A stretch of 64,000 nt of DNA from Butyricimonas sp. Marseille-P3923 (GTDB lineage Bacteria > Bacteroidota > Bacteroidia > Bacteroidales > Marinifilaceae). The first letter of the stretch is position 1; each line of letters opens with the position of its first letter. The notes below the pieces were generated by a model that had not been told where the DNA came from, did no database searches, and worked only from the letters and a program-made list of their open reading frames with translations. The stretch spans positions 682,001 to 746,000 of the forward strand of contig NZ_FXXL01000006.1 of the NCBI RefSeq assembly GCF_900184685.1, read 5' to 3'. A program made the position numbers and the translations under genes. Below, piece after piece: positions 1 to 9,383 of this stretch.

Positions 1-973
1 CGTCTGTCTGATTTCCAAGCAAAAATTCCGTCGAGTAGGTTTTCACGTTATATTTACTGAGATACAACAGGCATTCGGACGGACAAGTCTTATACCCTTT
101 TGCGATATCCGTTTCGCCACTCATTGTCATGACAGGTTTTCCATCCACACCTTTGGCGTCTATAATTCCTTTCGCCAACGCGTAAGCCTTTTCTTTTTTT
201 CCCAAATAAAGGTACATTCTGGCTTGAATTGCTTTCACCGCCCAATAGTTCATTCTAGCTTGACGATAATACATATAACTGTTATTCAATTCATTCCCGC
301 TTACAGAATTCAAGTTGGAGAAAGTATATTGAAACACCGGATCACTATCTTTCAAGAAAGATTCCGCTTTAACCAAATCGCTTTCTAGTTTTGCCACGTA
401 AGCATCGAAACCATAGTAAGCAGGCATTTCGTCAATAGAGGTAGTTTCAGAATAGGGTAATTCAACTTGTTGGCTTGCTCCTTGCGGCATCTGCCCGAAC
501 AAGCGAAGCACATCCAACTGACAAAAAGCACGGATGGCGTAAGCCTCTCCCGTAATCACGGCACGAGCCGCCGGATCTTCGATGACATCACCATTTTTCT
601 CAGCGTACTTAATAATCATATTAGCCTGAGCAATCACGTTAAACAACCCGGCATATATCGTTTTGATCGCGGCCTTAGAATAATCACTCGTGTAATTATG
701 TTCCATCAAATCATTATCCTCGTAACGAGTCGAATTACGGAATTGATACCAAAGATTTGCCAATGATTCGATATTAGACATTGTCAATCTCTCCCCGTAA
801 ATATCTTGACCGGCTAAACTCATGTAACAACCCGTGAGAGCATCCTGAAATCCCTTGTACGTGGTAAACAAGTCTTTGTCTTTCTGTTCCGTGTCCGGCC
901 GCACATCCAACCAATCATTACAGGAAACGGAAAACAAAGCCATGACTACCGTTATGATATATAATCTTTTCAT
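1..973 (-). CDS. SusD/RagB-family outer-membrane lipoprotein, partial (C-terminus beyond window)
   Basis: Surface lipoprotein that usually caps a SusC-type TonB-dependent channel and binds the ligand, often a glycan or peptide. The reverse strand reads from ATG at 973 with no stop before base 1, so about 324 N-terminal residues are visible. A short hydrophobic signal ends in FSVSC followed by NDWLDVRPD, the classic SusD start: lipobox cysteine, then an aromatic/acidic stretch. Helix-rich TPR-like sequence follows. It starts 24 bp after the SusC stop, so the two are co-transcribed. The family is clear; the substrate cannot be read from this. Confidence 0.92.
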   Translation of the reverse strand, partial: MKRLYIITVVMALFSVSCNDWLDVRPDTEQKDKDLFTTYKGFQDALTGCYMSLAGQDIYGERLTMSNIESLANLWYQFRNSTRYEDNDLMEHNYTSDYSKAAIKTIYAGLFNVIAQANMIIKYAEKNGDVIEDPAARAVITGEAYAIRAFCQLDVLRLFGQMPQGASQQVELPYSETTSIDEMPAYYGFDAYVAKLESDLVKAESFLKDSDPVFQYTFSNLNSVSGNELNNSYMYYRQARMNYWAVKAIQARMYLYLGKKEKAYALAKGIIDAKGVDGKPVMTMSGETDIAKGYKTCPSECLLYLSKYNVKTYSTEFLLGNQTD

Positions 974-997
974 AAATACAGTTTTTAATATTACATG

Positions 998-3900
998 TTA
1001 GAATAAGAACTTAATATATCCTTGAATATTACGAGCATACGGGTAACTGGTTCCGCGCTCCATTTTAATGGATGACAAATGCAGAATATCAGACATATTC
1101 ACGCCAAAAGTGATAGAACCGGCACGAGTATATTTCTGAACCCAAGGAGAATCCCAACGATATTGTATCCCGACAGAAGATATCTCGAACACGTTATCAT
1201 TCATCACGAAACGGGATGTCGCACGAGTTTGGGTATTACTCAGTTGCTTGAAGAACGTCACGTCACCCGCTTGAAACCACCGGGCTTTTAGCACACGGGC
1301 GTCCACATTTTGGCTAGTCAAGGTATTTTTTGTCACCTCCACCTTGTTCAACAAAGTTTCATTATACGCTTTACCTCCCCAGTAATAAGAACAGGCAACA
1401 TTCACCGTCAACCCTTTCCACATAAACAGGATACTACCGTTCCCCCGGTATTTCTGCTCTTTCGCACCCAAATACACCTTATCCGACGGCTTCCAAGTAT
1501 CCGTGATATTTCCGTCCTTATCAAGAAAAATCTCGTTACCCGTACTTGGGTCAATCCCCAAAGAACGAACAGCATAAATAGCGTTTTGCGGGCGTCCCTC
1601 GTAGAACAAGTTGCTCACGTCCACGTCCTCTTGTAAATACAATTCATTCTGCGCCTTAATCGCCTCCGAAAGTTTCGTGATACGATTCTTATTATATACC
1701 AATTGCCCGCTAAACATCAAAGTAACCTCCCGCTCATAATCACGAATAGCATACCCGCTCAAAGCCAACTCCCAACCATTATTCTTCACCTCCCCGACAT
1801 TCGCGATATAAGAAGAGTAACCCATGGACAATGGCAAATCCATACTGGAAAGAAGATTTGCAGTCTTTTTCGTGTACACGTTCAATTCACCTTTCAAACG
1901 CCCTGCCCACAAACCAACTTCCATGCCTACATTCAACTCGTTCGTTTTTTGCCACGTTAACCTCGGATTTCCCCATCCTTGCAGAATCGCCCCGTTCCAA
2001 TTCATATACTTGTTATCCGTGGAATACTTGTAAGTTGTCGATGCCCCGGTAGATGACCCCTGCTGCGAACCTGTTTCACCGTAAGACCCCTTCAACCTCA
2101 GCATGGTTATTACCGGATGACCTTGCAAGAAAGACTCGTTATGCAAATTCCATCCGATACCGGAACTCCAGAACGGGGCATACTTCTTGTCACTCCCGAA
2201 CGTGGAACTACCGTCAACCCGGTAAGCCAAATCCACGTAATAACGACCGTCATAAATATAATTCACGTTCCCGGTCAACCCGAAACGGCGGGTACTTGTT
2301 TTCAATCCGTTAGGAATCCCGTCTTTCATATATTGTCGGGCATTCCCCAGAAAACTCATATCTTCACTCGAGAATCCTTCCAACTCAAAACTATACGAAC
2401 GAGATTGAGTCTCCGCCAATGACCAATCAATACCCACGGACAAAAGATGTTTTTCCGCAAAAGTTCTATTATACGTCATCGTGACATTTCCGCTGTAACT
2501 ATACTCTTTCCCGGTTCCGTAGCGATATAACCCTCTACGAAAAAAACCTTCATCCGTGGCATATTCCGCTTTTTTATCCCCGGTTGTGAAATAAGAATGC
2601 TCTGCCGGTAAGAAATAATCACTACTATTATCCGTGCTGGAAATACCTAATTGCCCCCTCAGCATCAATCCTTCCATAATATTCCACTCGATCGAGAAAT
2701 TATTAGTCAATGATTGATATCCCGTTTTATCAAAAGAATTTAACGAGGCATCATACAACGGATTCTGCCTATCCAGATCACTATAACGAAAACCGTCAAA
2801 ATAACGCACGAGATTACCGTTCTCATCATACGGCGCATCATACGGCTGTTGTTCTGCATAAGTACTGAACGAACCATACCTGCTTTCGCATCCCCGATTC
2901 ATCCCGTAAGACGTGTAATTCTTGAAAATCAAATTATCAATCGTATACATCAACGTGATCGAACCGTTGAAATTACGCCGGGAAGAACCTTTCATCGCCC
3001 CGACTACATTTTTATACGCCAAAGAACCGCTCCACCGAAATTGTTCACTTCCCCCTTCCATTCGCAAATTATAATGAGATCCCACGCCCGTGTGTAAAGG
3101 CTTACTCAACCAATCCGTGTCAACCCCTGCAAGTACAGCCTTCAAACGCTTGTTATATCTTTCCGTGTATCTCACGTCATTTCCCGGTAAAGAAGACTCG
3201 TACAACCCGGACATCTTTTCCAACTGAAGCTTCTCTGCAGCATTTAACAGGTCATAAGAACTCAAATCCGGCGCCTCGATATCCATCCCAATCTCCGCGT
3301 TAATCCTCAATTTACCTGCCTCCGGTTGTTTGGTAATTACCACTATCACACCGTTCGATCCCCTTGAACCGTAAATAGCCGTGGCCGCCGCATCCTTCAA
3401 TATGTTGATCGATTCAATCTCATCATCATTATAGTCCATCAATTTCTCCAGCGTGATCTCGAAACCATCCATGATAATCAAGGGAGTATTAACAGCATTA
3501 GATGCACTCTCGTTATACTCCTGCACGCTCATGGGCAATGAAGAATTACCCCGGATATTGATTTGAGGAATAGCGTTCGGGTTACTTCCGACCGCATTAT
3601 TCACCATAAAATTCAACGATGCATCAATATTTTTCAATGTCTGCAACACGTTTTGTCCCTTGTACATTTTCAATTGCTCTGAAGTAATGCTTGAAACTGC
3701 CCCCGTATAACTTTCTTTCGCTTTCTTGAAGATACCGGTAACCACGACCTCATCAATCTCTGAGGTCTCATCTTCCAATGTCACGTTAATTACATCCTTG
3801 TCTGCATATACGACCTCTTTCGAAGTCATGCCGACAAACGAAAAGACCAGCACCGGTTTCTCCTGTCCGGCCGTCAACGTGATAGAATAATTTCCATCAA

Positions 3901-4381
3901 CATCCGTGGCAACACCCAACGTCGTACCCTTGATACGCACGGTCACTCCCGGAAGCGGATTATTCTGCACGTCGACCACCTTCCCGGTAATCGTCAACTT
4001 CTTCACCTCTTCTTTTTTCGTTTCTCGTTTTATAACATAAACTCCGTCAAGCACCTCGCAAAAGAAACCCTTCCCTTTCAACACAGCATCAATAGCCTCT
4101 TTTACCGAAACATCTTTCAATGACACAGGACCGCACATCACTTTTTCCAATTGATTCTCGTTAAAAATAATCTGTACTCCCGTCGCATCCTTAATATAAA
4201 TCAGAACATCACTCAGCGGTTCCGATTTCACGTTCAACGTTACTGTTTTCGATTGCGCCAAAATGGCACTCGAAACAGTAAACGTTAATAACAGAATGAA
4301 AACAACGCGTAATTTCATGCCCGAAAACATTTTTCTTAAATTAACAGGAATACCTTGCCTGTCAAACCGATTTTTTTTCAT
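998..4381 (-). CDS. SusC/RagA-family TonB-dependent outer-membrane transporter with N-terminal STN domain
   Basis: TonB-dependent channel importing a ligand delivered by its SusD partner. The 1127 aa show a signal/hydrophobic stretch (about 22-42), an STN (secretin/TonB N-terminal) domain at 46-118, a carboxypeptidase-regulatory-like beta domain at 129-205, then EIDEVVVTG at 208-216, a plug at roughly 225-350 (containing the family motif DAAATAIYGSRGSNGVI) and a 22-strand barrel ending in an aromatic residue. The STN domain means it can signal to a FecR anti-sigma factor, and a FecR gene lies directly upstream. The set therefore looks like a transporter that reports ligand binding to its own ECF sigma factor. 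Confidence 0.95.
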   Translation of the reverse strand: MKKNRFDRQGIPVNLRKMFSGMKLRVVFILLLTFTVSSAILAQSKTVTLNVKSEPLSDVLIYIKDATGVQIIFNENQLEKVMCGPVSLKDVSVKEAIDAVLKGKGFFCEVLDGVYVIKRETKKEEVKKLTITGKVVDVQNNPLPGVTVRIKGTTLGVATDVDGNYSITLTAGQEKPVLVFSFVGMTSKEVVYADKDVINVTLEDETSEIDEVVVTGIFKKAKESYTGAVSSITSEQLKMYKGQNVLQTLKNIDASLNFMVNNAVGSNPNAIPQINIRGNSSLPMSVQEYNESASNAVNTPLIIMDGFEITLEKLMDYNDDEIESINILKDAAATAIYGSRGSNGVIVVITKQPEAGKLRINAEIGMDIEAPDLSSYDLLNAAEKLQLEKMSGLYESSLPGNDVRYTERYNKRLKAVLAGVDTDWLSKPLHTGVGSHYNLRMEGGSEQFRWSGSLAYKNVVGAMKGSSRRNFNGSITLMYTIDNLIFKNYTSYGMNRGCESRYGSFSTYAEQQPYDAPYDENGNLVRYFDGFRYSDLDRQNPLYDASLNSFDKTGYQSLTNNFSIEWNIMEGLMLRGQLGISSTDNSSDYFLPAEHSYFTTGDKKAEYATDEGFFRRGLYRYGTGKEYSYSGNVTMTYNRTFAEKHLLSVGIDWSLAETQSRSYSFELEGFSSEDMSFLGNARQYMKDGIPNGLKTSTRRFGLTGNVNYIYDGRYYVDLAYRVDGSSTFGSDKKYAPFWSSGIGWNLHNESFLQGHPVITMLRLKGSYGETGSQQGSSTGASTTYKYSTDNKYMNWNGAILQGWGNPRLTWQKTNELNVGMEVGLWAGRLKGELNVYTKKTANLLSSMDLPLSMGYSSYIANVGEVKNNGWELALSGYAIRDYEREVTLMFSGQLVYNKNRITKLSEAIKAQNELYLQEDVDVSNLFYEGRPQNAIYAVRSLGIDPSTGNEIFLDKDGNITDTWKPSDKVYLGAKEQKYRGNGSILFMWKGLTVNVACSYYWGGKAYNETLLNKVEVTKNTLTSQNVDARVLKARWFQAGDVTFFKQLSNTQTRATSRFVMNDNVFEISSVGIQYRWDSPWVQKYTRAGSITFGVNMSDILHLSSIKMERGTSYPYARNIQGYIKFLF

Positions 4382-4427
4382 ACTTTTGATTGTTTACATG
4401 TTAACATTAATGTGAAACTTGTTAGAG

Positions 4428-4462
4428 GTACGAGTTTAGGTCGCCAAACTTACGACTCGTAC
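4428..4462. other. Intercistronic hairpin between FecR and SusC genes
   Basis: GTACGAGT (4428-4435) pairs perfectly with ACTCGTAC (4455-4462), and inner bases can add GTTT/AAAC-type pairing. Read on the plus strand it is followed by a T run, but both flanking genes run leftward. It may act as an mRNA processing or stability element in the FecR-SusC transcript, or as a terminator for antisense transcription. Confidence 0.5.
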
Positions 4463-4466
4463 TTTT

Positions 4467-5627
4467 TTATCTTTTCATAACCACAATACTCCGGCCTTTT
4501 ATCTCAAACTTAATATCACACCCTTCTTCAAAAAAGCGTAATAAAGTTTCAATTTTGGCATAACGATTCAATGTCCCCGTGAAATACAACTTTTTCAACG
4601 TCTCATCACTAAACGAGATATCCACGTTGTACCAACGCATGACATCATTCATGATCTCATTCAAAGGACAACGTTCGAAACGGAATTGTTTACTTTTCCA
4701 AGCAATCTCGTTATCAACCTTCACTTCCTGAACAACCGGATTCCCGCCATTTTCATAACTGATCTGGAACCCCGGTTTGATTTTTATATAATTCTCCTTG
4801 TCGTCTTTCTTGCAAAATCCCACGCTTCCCTCCACCAAAGTAGTTTTTATCTCCTTCTCCCCCATGTACCTCTTCACATTGAATTCCGTCCCGTAAACCC
4901 TTACATTTCCCAAATCTGTTTCCACCACAAACGGACGTTCCGTATCATGCGCCACCTTAAAATACGCTTCTCCCGAAAGAATCACCCGACGTTCCCGTCC
5001 CTTAAGACTCACGGGGAATTTTAATTCCGAATCCGCATTCAGCCAAATCTCACTCTTGTCACTCAATACCACATGATACTCACCCCCCTTGGGAATAATA
5101 ACCGTGTTGTACGCCAACTCACCTGCCTCCCCATCCCCCGTGAAAGTGATTTTTCCCTCGTTTCGTATAATTTCCGCCACCCCTATCGCCAATCGAGCCG
5201 TGTCTGTCGTTTTATCCAAGTTTACATTCGTCCCGTCAGCCAGTACTAGAATTGCTTTGCTCTCCCCCGGGGTAATCTCTGCAACCGTTACATTTTCCTC
5301 CTCTATTGCCCGATTCTCTATCATAAATATTCCCCCGATACCCAGTAATAACACAGCCGCGGCACTCCAACCCAACCATTTCCGACGTAAAGTCAAACGC
5401 CGTTGTCGTTTCTGCTCTTTCAACATGCTATCCAATCGCAACATGACTCTCGGCATATTCGTTTCGTGTACCACATCCTCATTCCATTCGGCAACCATCC
5501 GTTCATAATACTCCCGATGCTTCCAGTCTGTCATCCATTCTTCAAAAGATGCTTTTTCCTCTTCTGACAGCTCCCCGTTCATGCTCCGCACGAGTAAACT
5601 CCAATCTATGTATTCATCCTGTTTCAT
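4467..5627 (-). CDS. FecR-family anti-sigma factor
   Basis: Inner-membrane anti-sigma factor that relays the signal from the STN domain of the SusC receptor to an ECF sigma factor. ATG at 5627 is preferred; the longer frame would start with TTG at 5642. It has an N-terminal cytoplasmic sigma-binding segment, one membrane span near WLGWSAAAVLLLGIGGIFMI, a periplasmic FecR domain (GEAYFKVAHD-type motif, then VYGTEFNVK) and a C-terminal DUF4974-type domain (FERCPLNEIMNDVMRWY). It faces away from the ECF sigma gene 122 bp upstream. Length is typical. Confidence 0.93.
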   Translation of the reverse strand: MKQDEYIDWSLLVRSMNGELSEEEKASFEEWMTDWKHREYYERMVAEWNEDVVHETNMPRVMLRLDSMLKEQKRQRRLTLRRKWLGWSAAAVLLLGIGGIFMIENRAIEEENVTVAEITPGESKAILVLADGTNVNLDKTTDTARLAIGVAEIIRNEGKITFTGDGEAGELAYNTVIIPKGGEYHVVLSDKSEIWLNADSELKFPVSLKGRERRVILSGEAYFKVAHDTERPFVVETDLGNVRVYGTEFNVKRYMGEKEIKTTLVEGSVGFCKKDDKENYIKIKPGFQISYENGGNPVVQEVKVDNEIAWKSKQFRFERCPLNEIMNDVMRWYNVDISFSDETLKKLYFTGTLNRYAKIETLLRFFEEGCDIKFEIKGRSIVVMKR

Positions 5628-5697
5628 ATATCCGTGTTTCAATTTTCAAGTATAATATCCACACAACTCCAAAACGGGGGACAATATTTTTATCTTT

Positions 5698-5730
5698 TTT
5701 GTCAAAGAATCGAGAATATAAATAAATTTG
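5698..5730 (+). promoter_or_regulatory. Bacteroidota-type promoter of the ECF sigma gene
   Basis: TAAATTTG (5723-5730) matches the -7 consensus TAnnTTTG, with TTTG (5698-5701) 21 bases upstream as a -33 element. The gene starts 20 bases downstream. Confidence 0.6.
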
Positions 5731-5749
5731 TAATCAAAATCCATTTCAC

Positions 5750-6301
5750 ATGAACGAAGAAATAAATATCAATGAACTTGGAAAAAGAATCAAAAGGCGA
5801 GATGAAGAAGCCTTTCGTGTCATGTACTTGGAATATTTCTCAAAATTCCAACATTACGCCATGCGTTACCTTTACGACTGGGATGAAGCGGAAAATCTTG
5901 TACAGGAAGCCTTCTTCACGTTATGGTGCAACTTGGACAAATACAATGAAAACCGTAATATCATCGCTTACTTGCTCACGATTGTCAAAAACGCTTGTCT
6001 GAAATATATCCGTGATCTTAAAATTCACGACAATAACCAAGACAAGATGATCGAAGCCATTCTCTTTTCTAACCTCCCGGACGAAGAACCGGACGAAAAT
6101 CTGCATCGCCGTTTGAATCAAATCCTCACCCAATTACCGGAAAAACAAAAAGAGGTGCTATTAAAACACGCAGTAGAACACAAGACTCTCCCTTCTATCG
6201 CCAAAGAGCTGGATATCGCCGAATCAACCGCAAAAACACATTATAAACGGGCTATCGCAATCCTGCGCAAAAACTTACAATTTATCATCTTTGGATTTTA
6301 A
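5750..6301 (+). CDS. ECF-type RNA polymerase sigma factor (Bacteroidetes sigma-70 family)
   Basis: Directs RNA polymerase to the promoters of the linked transport genes when released by FecR. The 183 aa contain a region 2 (about 25-90, including DWDEAENLVQEAFFTLW) and a region 4 helix-turn-helix (about 120-175, including LPSIAKELDIAESTAKTHYKRA). The divergent FecR gene makes it the probable partner. In many SusCD loci of this phylum sigma and anti-sigma are on the same strand; here they diverge. Confidence 0.94.
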   Translation: MNEEININELGKRIKRRDEEAFRVMYLEYFSKFQHYAMRYLYDWDEAENLVQEAFFTLWCNLDKYNENRNIIAYLLTIVKNACLKYIRDLKIHDNNQDKMIEAILFSNLPDEEPDENLHRRLNQILTQLPEKQKEVLLKHAVEHKTLPSIAKELDIAESTAKTHYKRAIAILRKNLQFIIFGF

Positions 6302-6308
6302 AAAGAAA

Positions 6309-6335
6309 GACTTGACAGCAAAACACCATCAAGTC
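6309..6335 (+). terminator. Weak hairpin after the ECF sigma gene
   Basis: GACTTGA (6309-6315) pairs with TCAAGTC (6329-6335) around a 13-nt loop, just after the sigma gene stop. No clear T run follows, so termination is only a guess. Confidence 0.35.
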
Positions 6336-6341
6336 TAACCG

Positions 6342-6413
6342 TACCCCCGGGCAGAATCGAACTGCCATTTAAAGTTTAGGAAACTTCCGTTCTATCCGTT
6401 GAACTACAGGGGC
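6342..6413 (-). tRNA. tRNA-Arg, anticodon CCT
   Basis: On the reverse strand a full cloverleaf can be drawn. Acceptor GCCCCTG pairs with CGGGGGT (two G-U pairs), followed by TA, D stem GTTC/GAAC, anticodon stem GAAGT/ACTTT with loop TTCCTAA (anticodon CCT), variable loop AAAT and T arm GGCAG-TTCGATT-CTGCC, with discriminator A. It is 72 nt and the CCA is not encoded. It reads AGG codons. Confidence 0.95.
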
Positions 6414-6564
6414 GCTCGTTTGAACTGCAAAACTAATCGAAAAAAACGTTAGTTCCAAATAATATTTTTCAATTCACAAATCCGCAGATTCAACTCTCCA
6501 ATACAACTTTTCAAGTCATTTTTTTCGAAAAGCCTCAAATACATATATAAATCCGTTCAAGTAT

Positions 6565-6598
6565 AAAAAAAGCTACCAGCCAAATTGCCGATAGCTTT
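6565..6598 (-). terminator. Rho-independent terminator of the LruC-domain gene
   Basis: Read leftward, AAAGCTA (6598-6592) pairs with TAGCTTT (6575-6569), followed by a run of T. It lies about 65 bases past the stop of the leftward gene. The remaining 6302-6662 gap holds only the tRNA and AT-rich sequence. Confidence 0.6.
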
Positions 6599-6662
6599 GC
6601 TATGAAAAAAGATCCTCACCAAGTTCTCCATCATCGTGTAATCATTTTCCGACAAATCTCCC

Positions 6663-7739
6663 CTAATTCTGCCGTCCGTTGTTCAATACACCGGAATCAT
6701 CTTCTATCACGTACACTCCCAGTTCATTAGCATTAAAAGCACCTTCCGGACAAATCTCTCGTCCGTTTTCATAAATCTTCCCGTCAAATTCACCCTTCCC
6801 GTTCATCCATTCCCAAATTTCGGGATACACGTCTTTTATATGTTTCATCTCTTGCGGGTAATTAAACCAATCTTTACCACACACTTGATTGTTTTTGTCT
6901 TTATATTGCATTCCCGTTTCGGTAATCACCAAACCGTAAGGCAATTTATCCTTATCCAAAGATTCTTTCAAGTGATTCACGGATAAAGCGTATATTCGAG
7001 TCCCACCGTCCACTTCAATAAACCATTCTACTCTCATAGCCCCTTCCCCGTTAATCTTGGATATATCCCAACTTCTTATCGTGGAACCGAGAAAGGTTCT
7101 ATTCCGGTCAAAATTTACTTCATTGAACATGACATTGAGAAACCCCTCATACTCTTTGTCATCCTGCTCTTTCCCGTAATTGAACATTTGTTTTCGGCAA
7201 GTCTTGTCTTTCGTGATCAGGCCACTGAAGATTTGCTTACTTCCTTTATAAACGTCACATCCCAACTTTATCTCTTTTGTAGAACCTAACGCAACCGGTT
7301 GTACCCCGAAGCCAAAGATGTTTCCCGATTGCTGGTATTTCACGTGAATCACGAGATCATTATAATCATAGTCACCCACCCAAGAATCCTCGAAACAAAT
7401 CACTTGAAACAATCGGAATTGATTTTCTCCTACAATATTCGGGAATTTATCATCAAAACCTCTGGACAAACTTCTTCCCCCAAGATCTTCATTCTTATCC
7501 GCGTAAGAAACTTTTGCCTGCACGCCTTTAGGAACAAGTATCGGAAACTCCGAATACCCAATGGCTACCGTATCTTCTCCCACGGTTACTATAGTTACTT
7601 TCCCGTCCTTCACCGGAACATTAAATTCTTCCGTTGTAATAAAACGAGAAACATCCTCCTTTGTAAGGTCACTTTTTAAGCCGTCGGAACAGGCTCCGAA
7701 CATTACTCCGGCTACCAAAACAGATAAAACTTTTCTCAT
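6663..7739 (-). CDS. LruC-domain lipoprotein (DUF4842-like)
   Basis: Exported lipoprotein of unknown role. The ATG at 7739 has AAAAAGG five bases upstream and is preferred over the in-frame GTG at 7745. The signal peptide MRKVLSVLVAGVMFGAC ends at the lipobox cysteine. The core carries FEDSWVGDYDYNDLVIHV, the acidic signature of LruC/DUF4842 proteins, which are common in Bacteroidota and Leptospira and often resemble calcium-binding beta-sandwich domains. The C-terminal part describes a second beta-rich region ending near VIEDDSGVLNN. It stands alone with its own promoter and terminator. Confidence 0.82.
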   Translation of the reverse strand: MRKVLSVLVAGVMFGACSDGLKSDLTKEDVSRFITTEEFNVPVKDGKVTIVTVGEDTVAIGYSEFPILVPKGVQAKVSYADKNEDLGGRSLSRGFDDKFPNIVGENQFRLFQVICFEDSWVGDYDYNDLVIHVKYQQSGNIFGFGVQPVALGSTKEIKLGCDVYKGSKQIFSGLITKDKTCRKQMFNYGKEQDDKEYEGFLNVMFNEVNFDRNRTFLGSTIRSWDISKINGEGAMRVEWFIEVDGGTRIYALSVNHLKESLDKDKLPYGLVITETGMQYKDKNNQVCGKDWFNYPQEMKHIKDVYPEIWEWMNGKGEFDGKIYENGREICPEGAFNANELGVYVIEDDSGVLNNGRQN

Positions 7740-7767
7740 ACACACCTTTTTAATTAATTACCTGAGA

Positions 7768-7775
7768 CAAAGGTA
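7768..7775 (-). promoter_or_regulatory. -7 promoter box of the LruC-domain gene
   Basis: The reverse strand reads TACCTTTG, a match to TAnnTTTG, 28 bases before the ATG at 7739. The rest of the 335-bp divergent gap (7740-8074) is AT-rich and shows no gene; TAACTTCG near 8022 is a one-mismatch candidate for the rightward gene. Confidence 0.5.
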
Positions 7776-8074
7776 TGAATTTTATTTCTTTACCGGAGTC
7801 ACTTTTAAGATATAATTGTCGAAAAGTATACTATTTTGTTACATCTTAAAACACACAACTGACACAAATAACCTTTATTCCCGTGTGTATCACTCGTTAT
7901 CTCCGCTTGTCTAAAAATTAAATTATTACTAAAACAGCCTTAAAACATCGAAATTGAAAGTTTTGCAATCGATTTTATTAAAAAATTGATATGAAAAATT
8001 TTATTTCAAAAACTTATTATTAACTTCGCAACACAAATACATAACAGCGTATATTCACTTTAAAACAGATAAAC

Positions 8075-9298
8075 ATGGTTAGCGACTACAAAGAAATTCT
8101 ATCAGACAGCGCCAAAGGAATGAAGCGCTCTGCTATCAGGGAGTTATTAAAGTTAACTCAAAAACCGGAAATCATTTCTTTCGCCGGGGGACTTCCCGCC
8201 AAAGAATCTTTCCCGTTAGAACAATTACAGGAGATTTCCGCGGAAGTAATCGCCACGGATGGTGCTGCCGCTTGTCAATACGGTTCAACCGAAGGTGTTC
8301 CGGAATTATTGGAAATTCTGGCTCAACGTTATCGTGACCAAGGATTAAGTTTCGTTACCAAAGAAAATATCACGATGACCACTTCTTCTCAACAAGGATT
8401 GGACTCTGTTGGTAAACTTTTCTTGAATCGCGGAGATAAATATATTTGCGAATTGCCCTCTTATCTTGGTGCTTTAGGTGCATTCAACTCTTACGGCGGC
8501 GTTGGCGTAGGAATCCCTCAAGATGAACAAGGTATGAGTGCCGTGGAATTGGAAAAAACTTTGGCTGAAATGAAGGCTAAAGGTGAAAAACCGAAATTTA
8601 TTTATCTGATTCCGGACTTCCAGAATCCCGCCGGTATGACTATGCCGGAGGCCAGAAGAATGGAAATCCTGAGCATTGCCAAGAAATACGACATCTTGAT
8701 TATCGAGGATAGCCCTTACCGCGAATTACGCTTCACGGGTAAACCGCAACGTATGTTGTATGATCTGGACAAGGGTGAAGGTAACGTGATCACGTTGGGA
8801 ACTTTCTCTAAAATTTTCTTACCGGGATTCCGTATGGGTTGGGTTCTCGCTCACCCGATGGTAATCGACAACTTCGTGAAAGCAAAACAAAATACAGACC
8901 TTTGTACTTCCGCGTTCTTGCAAAAAATCACGGTGAAATTCTTCCAGAAGAACTACTTCGATGCCAACGTGAAGAATATCGTTGAAATGTATCGCAAGAA
9001 ACTGGAGGCCATGTTAGGTGCTTTCGAAAAATACATGCCGGAAGGTGTTACATGGACTCGTCCGGAAGGTGGTTTGTTCTTGTTCTTGAACTTGCCGGAA
9101 GGATACGACGCAGAAGAATTGTTCCAGATCGCCATCGAGAAAAACGTGGCATTCGTTCTCGGAACCGTGTTCTTCGTGAACGGTAAAGGCAAAAACACCA
9201 TGCGTATCAACTTCTCGTACATGAGCGAGGAAATGAACATCGAAGGTGTGAGAAGACTTGCCGAATCTATCAAAGAATTGTACGCAAGACATAAATAA
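8075..9298 (+). CDS. PLP-dependent aminotransferase, class I/II (LysN/MocR-catalytic type)
   Basis: Transfers amino groups between an amino acid and a 2-oxo acid using pyridoxal phosphate. The 407 aa have the fold-type I layout: ISFAGGLPAKESFP near the N-terminus, IPDFQNPAGMTM in the cofactor region, and GTFSKIFLPGFRMGWVLA with the Schiff-base lysine. The pattern is closest to the 2-aminoadipate/aromatic aminotransferase group, which resembles the catalytic half of MocR regulators but has no DNA-binding domain. The exact substrate is not readable. Own transcription unit ending in a hairpin. Confidence 0.9.
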   Translation: MVSDYKEILSDSAKGMKRSAIRELLKLTQKPEIISFAGGLPAKESFPLEQLQEISAEVIATDGAAACQYGSTEGVPELLEILAQRYRDQGLSFVTKENITMTTSSQQGLDSVGKLFLNRGDKYICELPSYLGALGAFNSYGGVGVGIPQDEQGMSAVELEKTLAEMKAKGEKPKFIYLIPDFQNPAGMTMPEARRMEILSIAKKYDILIIEDSPYRELRFTGKPQRMLYDLDKGEGNVITLGTFSKIFLPGFRMGWVLAHPMVIDNFVKAKQNTDLCTSAFLQKITVKFFQKNYFDANVKNIVEMYRKKLEAMLGAFEKYMPEGVTWTRPEGGLFLFLNLPEGYDAEELFQIAIEKNVAFVLGTVFFVNGKGKNTMRINFSYMSEEMNIEGVRRLAESIKELYARHK

Positions 9299-9319
9299 TT
9301 TAGAATTTAAAATTTAAAG

Positions 9320-9364
9320 TTTAGAGTGGAGTATATGAACAAAATTCATATATTTCACTCTAAA
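9320..9364 (+). terminator. Two-part hairpin between aminotransferase and dtd
   Basis: TTTAGAGTG (9320-9328) pairs with CACTCTAAA (9356-9364). Inside it, TATATGAA pairs with TTCATATA, with a 3-nt symmetrical internal loop. Flanking AATTTAAA tracts extend the symmetry. Probable terminator. Confidence 0.6.
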
Positions 9365-9383
9365 TTTTAAAACTCAAATTTAA

